Positions 59,530 to 64,000 of a DNA stretch of 64,000 nucleotides are shown piece after piece. The notes beneath the pieces were generated by a model that was not told where the DNA came from, ran no database searches, and worked only from the letters and a program-made list of their open reading frames with translations. Positions within the stretch are counted from its first letter, which is position 1; each line of letters begins with the position of its first letter. The stretch is taken from the NCBI GenBank assembly GCA_963666535.1, contig OY762913.1:2232001-2296000 (forward strand), read 5' to 3'. A program made the translations under genes and the position numbers. Source of the DNA: G963666535 sp963666535 (lineage in GTDB: Bacteria; Bacillota; Clostridia; Oscillospirales; Oscillospiraceae).

Positions 59530-60420
59530 ATGAGAGAGATCGAAATTCGTCAAATCGAGATATTTCTGACTGTTGCCCGCTGCGGCAATATCTCCCAGGC
59601 TGCTCGGGCACTGTATACCAGTCAGTCTTCTATCAGCAACTGGATCAGCAAGATGGAAGCTGACTGCGGAATGACCCTGTTTTTCCGCACCAACCGCGGC
59701 GTCTCGCTCACGCCGCAAGGGGAGGCTTTGTTTTCCCGGCTGGACGTGGCCTATAACCGCTTCCGTGTTTCCGTGACGGAAATCTGCCAGGAGCAGGGAG
59801 GGCCGGAAAAGGTACTGCGCATCGGGTATCTGAATCGGGCCGATGTCTGTCAAAGCGCGGAGCACTGTCTGACCGCTTATCACCGCGCCTTCCCGACGGT
59901 GAAGCTGCAAAGTGAAAAGTTCAACTACCATGAGCTGCGAGACAAGCTTCTATGTGAAGAACTAGACTTGGGCATTTCCGTTTCCTTCGATATTTCATCC
60001 TACCCTGATTTCAGCTATGTCGCGATTGGGCCTACAAGTCCGAGCTTTCTCTTCCCTTCCGCGTGGGCAGAGCAGGCGGCAGAGCAGACAGATCTGGGCT
60101 TTCTCAGCGGAAAAACCCTAATTCTAGAGGCCCCTACGGCCCGCAGCTGCATCATGGCGATCTGTGAAAATGCAGGGATCCAGATCGGCAGCATCCGCTA
60201 TGTAAACTCCTACATTTATCAGCTGACACTGATCAAGCACGGCATCGGTTTTTCCATTTGCAGCGACCCGGACGATGCGGATCTGCACCCGGAAATTACG
60301 CGTATCCCGGTCACCACGGGCAAGCGGGCAAGCATTGTGGTCGCGTGGCGCAAGGATCGTCTGACCGAACTGGCCGCTGGCTTTGTTTCGGCGCTAGAAG
60401 AGCAGAAAACAGAATCATAA
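59530..60420 (+). CDS. LysR-family transcriptional regulator (3)
   Basis: A 296-residue LysR protein with winged helix IEIRQIEIFLTVARCGNISQ and ALYTSQSSISNWISKME, and an effector-binding domain from about residue 90. It is less similar to LysR 1 and 2 than these are to each other. Codirectional with anSME and TauE; a strong terminator follows. It could control the minus-strand sulfatase 3/permease pair beyond that terminator or its own run. Confidence 0.92.
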   Translation: MREIEIRQIEIFLTVARCGNISQAARALYTSQSSISNWISKMEADCGMTLFFRTNRGVSLTPQGEALFSRLDVAYNRFRVSVTEICQEQGGPEKVLRIGYLNRADVCQSAEHCLTAYHRAFPTVKLQSEKFNYHELRDKLLCEELDLGISVSFDISSYPDFSYVAIGPTSPSFLFPSAWAEQAAEQTDLGFLSGKTLILEAPTARSCIMAICENAGIQIGSIRYVNSYIYQLTLIKHGIGFSICSDPDDADLHPEITRIPVTTGKRASIVVAWRKDRLTELAAGFVSALEEQKTES

Positions 60421-60466
60421 AACACTCCCTTTCCGGGTGGCCTTGCCGGAAAGGGAGTGTTTTTTT
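60421..60466 (+). terminator. Terminator after the LysR 3 gene
   Basis: A perfect 16-base-pair stem (AACACTCCCTTTCCGG and complement) with a 9-base loop, followed directly by TTTTTT. Confidence 0.92.
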
Positions 60467-60998
60467 CAGTTCGTAATAATTCCGGTTGTGTACAGTATAC
60501 GTCTCCACGCAATCCCTGTCGTTTACACTCACCTTGCTAATTAATATCTGCTGAACAAAACAAAAACATAATCATATGGTCGGTTGTAAAATGAAGTTGA
60601 ACAGCTAAACAAAGAAAGTCACACCGATGTCACCCGGGCTTGCAAAGGTTGACCCGGGTGATCGGCGGGTTTCCCCATTCCTGGAAATGCAAAGTATTGA
60701 ACACTTGACATTTTGAACCTCTTTTTTATGACTGCGAAACGGCCATCCTATTTCCGGATGGCCGTTTCGCAGTTTTTATATGATTCGTTTTAATACAGAG
60801 CCTTCCCCTGTCATCATACAGCCCATGCCTCATTTTTGTACAGGTTTGCTTCCTGCGAAGGCGTTTGGGGCCAAGAAAGTAGACATTGGTCACATTTCGA
60901 GCCGCTTTCTCCCCGCGGTTCTCACTTGGTGTTTAAAAAGCGCCACGAGTGTACCCCATGATTTTGTTGCCGTACTACTCCTTGGGCCTATCCTTCTT
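60467..60998. other. Gene-free convergent gap with two further hairpins
   Basis: Contains a TCACCCGGG/CCCGGGTGA hairpin (60630-60661) without a T-run. A second, perfect 17-base-pair terminator stem lies at 60732-60772 (CTGCGAAACGGCCATCC and complement), with T-runs on both strands, which would end the minus-strand permease transcript. No gene is supported. Confidence 0.6.
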
Positions 60999-62486
60999 TC
61001 AGGAAAAAATCAGATTTGCATACGGGATACCCACTACCGCACAGGAAACCATTATGGCCAACGCGGCAACACTTCCATACACAAAGATATCCTTTTGTGT
61101 GACCCACTCGTTTCCGGAGAGCAATGCTCCCACCGGACTGGCACAGGGAAGCATAATACCAATCCCGCTTACAAAGCATATTATTGCTGTGATTGCAAGC
61201 GGGTTGGCCCCCACGGACTGGGCAAAGGAATACATAACCGGCACCATGAGCGCTCCCGCAATGGAGTTATTAATAAAGTTTGTCAAAACAAGGGTAAACA
61301 GACAAATAAACAGCGAGAAAATGTACGGGCTCCTGCCCTCAAACAGCGGTGAAAATATGTTGGTAAATAGGGTAATAAATCCTGTATCTCCGTTTGACAG
61401 GGCTGTACTGCAAGTCATGGCCGTGGCCACCATAAAGAGCATACCCCACAGCACTCCCTTGCCCGCAAGCTGCTCGAAGGTAAATATCTGCTTGCCTTGC
61501 TTATCTCGAAAAAAGATAGCTATCCCGATCAGCAGCATCAATAACGGATTGGTGCCTATGGCATTTAGCAAATCTTTCAGTCCGCCCGCCGGTAGGAGGC
61601 TTGGCAGAACCGTCACGACAATCAGGGCGATAATCAGCGCCAAAGCAAATTTCTGTCTGCCATCAAGGGATTCCACAGATTTACCTACGCTGATTTCCTT
61701 CTCCAGCTTTGACATATCAGGTCTTATCATGAATCTGCAAAATAAGAAGAAAATAGCCATAGTAGCAAGACTAAACACAACCGCAAACAGGATGTATTTG
61801 AAATAATCATAGGAAAAACGATCCCCGGAGGCCCCGTTTAAATATCCGAAGCTGGCTACAACCCCCACCGCAAAGGGAACCACCACAAGACCGACGCCGT
61901 TTGCAAAAGCGATTCCAACCGCCATCATCTTGGGCCATTTGTCTTGCTTTGTAAAGCCAACCTGCCTGCATATTGTGCCGACGAACTCCCAGCAAATTAA
62001 AACTCCTGCCAAATTACATTGAAGCGCCGAACACACAAACGCCGCCATAATGAGAAAAATTGACAACACCCAAGGGCGACCCTTTGCTAGTTTAGCAGAT
62101 ACAAGGCGGTTTGCCATATAGTCTGATATCCCGGTGGTTGTTAAAAGTGCCGTCAAAACCAAAAGAAAGAACACCATTTGTACGCTTTTGTTTCCGATCG
62201 CGTCTGTAATTGCACGTGAGGCCGAACCTTCATAATAATCGGTTAACCCCAGCATGATAAGGGCCAGAACACTCGGCCAAATAAAGCCGCAGTTGATCCA
62301 TCCCCACAGTGCGCCGATAAAGATACCCAAAATTGTCATGCCCAGAGGAGTCATGGGGCCAAATGACGGGATGAATCGAAAAAAAACCATGAATGCTATG
62401 CTGATGATCGCGTGTACGTAATACTTGGTATTTACTGAGGTTCTGCTCTGTACCATGGCAGAGTTTGGCATGTCAACACGCTCCAT
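60999..62486 (-). CDS. SLC13/DASS-type anion permease, second in window
   Basis: A 495-residue membrane protein with about 12-14 segments, related to the permease at 37864 (shared FFRFIPSFGP and paired-half organisation; C-terminal LPCASPVGALLSGNEW loop). It begins 17 bases after the stop of sulfatase 3, so both belong to one transcript. It probably imports the sulfated or carboxylated substrate of that sulfatase, replacing the TRAP system next to sulfatases 1 and 2. Confidence 0.82.
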   Translation of the reverse strand: MERVDMPNSAMVQSRTSVNTKYYVHAIISIAFMVFFRFIPSFGPMTPLGMTILGIFIGALWGWINCGFIWPSVLALIMLGLTDYYEGSASRAITDAIGNKSVQMVFFLLVLTALLTTTGISDYMANRLVSAKLAKGRPWVLSIFLIMAAFVCSALQCNLAGVLICWEFVGTICRQVGFTKQDKWPKMMAVGIAFANGVGLVVVPFAVGVVASFGYLNGASGDRFSYDYFKYILFAVVFSLATMAIFFLFCRFMIRPDMSKLEKEISVGKSVESLDGRQKFALALIIALIVVTVLPSLLPAGGLKDLLNAIGTNPLLMLLIGIAIFFRDKQGKQIFTFEQLAGKGVLWGMLFMVATAMTCSTALSNGDTGFITLFTNIFSPLFEGRSPYIFSLFICLFTLVLTNFINNSIAGALMVPVMYSFAQSVGANPLAITAIICFVSGIGIMLPCASPVGALLSGNEWVTQKDIFVYGSVAALAIMVSCAVVGIPYANLIFS

Positions 62487-62503
62487 TAATTTTATTTTTA
62501 CAT

Positions 62504-64000
62504 TTACTGACTTTTTTCTTCAATTTCAACTTCCAGCATACAGTCCGTATCATCCTCGGGCCGATCAAGATTGTATTCGATCCGTTCTATCCATCCGTTA
62601 TAGCGATAATAGCCTTTTCCTCTGTGCCCGGGATTGATGGGCGTTTCGCCGTAACGCCCTATGGCAAAGCATCCCGCCACGGGAAAGAGCGGGTCTGTCT
62701 GCACGACAATCGTATCGCCGGCGCGCTTTCCGTCTATCAGCAGTCGCCCCACACCTTGGTTATTGCCGGTGTTTTCAAAGTCAAAGGACAATGCGTGTTT
62801 GCCCTCTGTCAGCAGCACATCACAGGACAAGTCATAGGATTTGCTTTGCAGATAATTATAGTGAAAGCCCAAGCACCCATTTTCAACGTACAGAGCATAC
62901 CCACCGGAGTTCGTGCCAGCACCAATCAGCACCCCTTCATTTCCCGTTTTCCAATCAACGAACGCGGTCATGACAAAGGATTTATTCCCAAGTCTGGGGG
63001 GAGAAAAGTTTGGCGACATTTCAGGATAAAATGTATAATGTTTTTTAAACTCAGTAGGCGGAAATTTAAGCATTTTGTTGAAGCTGAATCCATCCCTGGT
63101 TCGGAAATGACTCTCTACAATGGGCAGGACATCATATTTACCAGCTTCACGCCACCAAAGTTCTTTTAAACGCGCAAGCTTTTCGGGGTATACCGCAGCC
63201 AGATCTTTGGATTCTGAAAAATCCTCATCGGTATGATACAGCTCCCAAATATCTTCCTCAAAAGACGGGGACTCCACATGGCTGGTCACCGCTTTCCAGC
63301 CGTCACGCCAGATGCCGCGGTTCCCATGCATTTCAAAATACTGGGTTTTCCGCCTTCTGGGTGCGTTCGGCTCCTCAAAGGTATAGCGCATGCTGATACC
63401 ATGTTTCGGTTCCTGTTTGACCCCTTTGATCTCCTGTGGCTGTTCAATACCACAAACATCCAGCGTGGTGGAATACAGGTCGATCACATGGTGGAATTGG
63501 TTTCTGATGGTGCCTCGATCATGAATCATTTTAGGATACGAAATAATACACGGCACCTTTATGCCCCCAGCATGCACCCATGATTTATACCACTTGAGCG
63601 GTGTATTGCCCGCCCATGCCCAGCCGGGAGGGTAGTTGCCATTGGCCTCGACGGTGCCCAACTGCTCCAGGTGCTCGTCGTCAAGAAGCTCTTCCCAATT
63701 CATAGAAAGAATATGGTAAAACTCATTGAAGCAGCCGTTGGGCCCGCCCTCTGCCGACGCACCGTTATCCGTCAAAAAAACTACCATAGTATTGTCGTAT
63801 TGTCCCAAGCGCTTCAAGTAATCCATCAGGCGTCCGATCTGTTCATCCGTATAGGTCAGATACCCGGCGAAAATCTCCATATAGCGCGCAAAAACTTTTT
63901 TCTGCTGTTGCGTCAGTGTATCCCAGGGTGGCGACATGGAATTTCGTTCTGTCAATTCTGTATTTTCGGGAATAAGCCCCAATTCCTTTTGTTTTGCAAA
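62504..64000 (-). CDS. Arylsulfatase 3 (N-terminus beyond window edge)
   Basis: The last ~498 residues of a sulfatase paralogous to the two intact ones. The frame is open to the window edge and aligns from FAKQKELGLIPENTEL onward with FARQKEMGL in sulfatase 2. Visible landmarks are VFLTDNGASAEGG, YPPGWAWAGNTPLKWYKSW, the substrate-side AGGIKVPCIISYP, and the C-terminal beta-sandwich ending at the stop. The Cys-x-Pro-x-Arg site and any signal peptide lie outside the window. It heads a minus-strand pair with the SLC13-type permease. Confidence 0.9.
   Translation of the reverse strand, partial: FAKQKELGLIPENTELTERNSMSPPWDTLTQQQKKVFARYMEIFAGYLTYTDEQIGRLMDYLKRLGQYDNTMVVFLTDNGASAEGGPNGCFNEFYHILSMNWEELLDDEHLEQLGTVEANGNYPPGWAWAGNTPLKWYKSWVHAGGIKVPCIISYPKMIHDRGTIRNQFHHVIDLYSTTLDVCGIEQPQEIKGVKQEPKHGISMRYTFEEPNAPRRRKTQYFEMHGNRGIWRDGWKAVTSHVESPSFEEDIWELYHTDEDFSESKDLAAVYPEKLARLKELWWREAGKYDVLPIVESHFRTRDGFSFNKMLKFPPTEFKKHYTFYPEMSPNFSPPRLGNKSFVMTAFVDWKTGNEGVLIGAGTNSGGYALYVENGCLGFHYNYLQSKSYDLSCDVLLTEGKHALSFDFENTGNNQGVGRLLIDGKRAGDTIVVQTDPLFPVAGCFAIGRYGETPINPGHRGKGYYRYNGWIERIEYNLDRPEDDTDCMLEVEIEEKSQ

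Overview
The window reads as chromosome of a strictly anaerobic, spore-forming Clostridia-type Firmicute, probably an Oscillospiraceae/Ruminococcaceae relative from a gut-like habitat. This is inferred from the gene families: S-layer-homology (SLH) surface proteins, a collagen-like spore-surface protein, two oxygen-sensitive glycyl-radical enzymes, an anaerobic sulfatase-maturase, TRAP transporters, and strong AGGAGG ribosome sites with several TTG and GTG starts. No rRNA, tRNA or CRISPR array was seen.

Region 1 (1-11.1 kb, minus strand): a cobalamin (B12) capture and uptake locus. A promoter, a cobalamin riboswitch (about 10825-11045) and a terminator expression platform (10724-10766) precede an SLH protein, a TIM-barrel hydrolase resembling the cobamide-remodelling enzyme CbiR, an SLH-anchored alpha/alpha-barrel protein, a membrane-anchored DUF4430 protein, EcfT, and a fused EcfA-EcfA-S protein. 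Alpha/alpha-barrel plus DUF4430 is the domain pair of animal intrinsic factor/transcobalamin, here split over two proteins. Below it lie a 29-residue Cys/Arg-rich peptide gene and an SsuBC/TauBC-like ABC pair that runs off the edge. A divergent SLH-tagged S41 peptidase starts at 11381.

Region 2 (13.2-35 kb): a spore-surface glycan locus. It holds dTDP-sugar genes (rmlA, rmlB, a DegT aminotransferase), an acyl-arm cassette (FkbH-like protein, acyl carrier protein, short-chain reductase, MaoC hydratase, PglD-like acyltransferase), five glycosyltransferases, and a 928-residue collagen-like protein with about 105 G-P-T/I-G-D/N-T hexapeptides. A pyruvyltransferase-like/CgeB-like/methyltransferase fusion also belongs here. 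The layout recalls the anthrose/BclA system of Bacillus anthracis. An IS256 element (30684-32179) and an IS1595 remnant (13.3-13.7 kb) lie inside it.

Region 3 (35.5-47.6 kb): an anaerobic catabolic locus. It has an old-yellow-enzyme/Fe-S/FAD reductase, a divergent SLC13-type permease, an intact glycyl-radical enzyme with its activase, a truncated second glycyl-radical enzyme, a URO-D-type methyltransferase homologue and a LysR regulator. The intact radical enzyme has Tyr where most family members carry the catalytic Glu of the CxE motif.

Region 4 (46.4-64 kb): an organosulfate locus. Two ~757-residue arylsulfatases with no export signal, and the C-terminal two thirds of a third, sit with a DctPQM TRAP importer, an SLC13 permease, a TauE/SafE exporter, an anaerobic sulfatase-maturating enzyme (anSME) and LysR regulators. 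Decayed copies of anSME (46.4-46.6 kb) and TauE (56.1-56.4 kb) show that the module was duplicated and then trimmed. The likely scheme is import of a sulfate ester, cytoplasmic desulfation, sulfate export, and use of the aglycone, perhaps by region 3. A nested, riboswitch-like inverted-repeat structure precedes the intact anSME gene (57346-57500).
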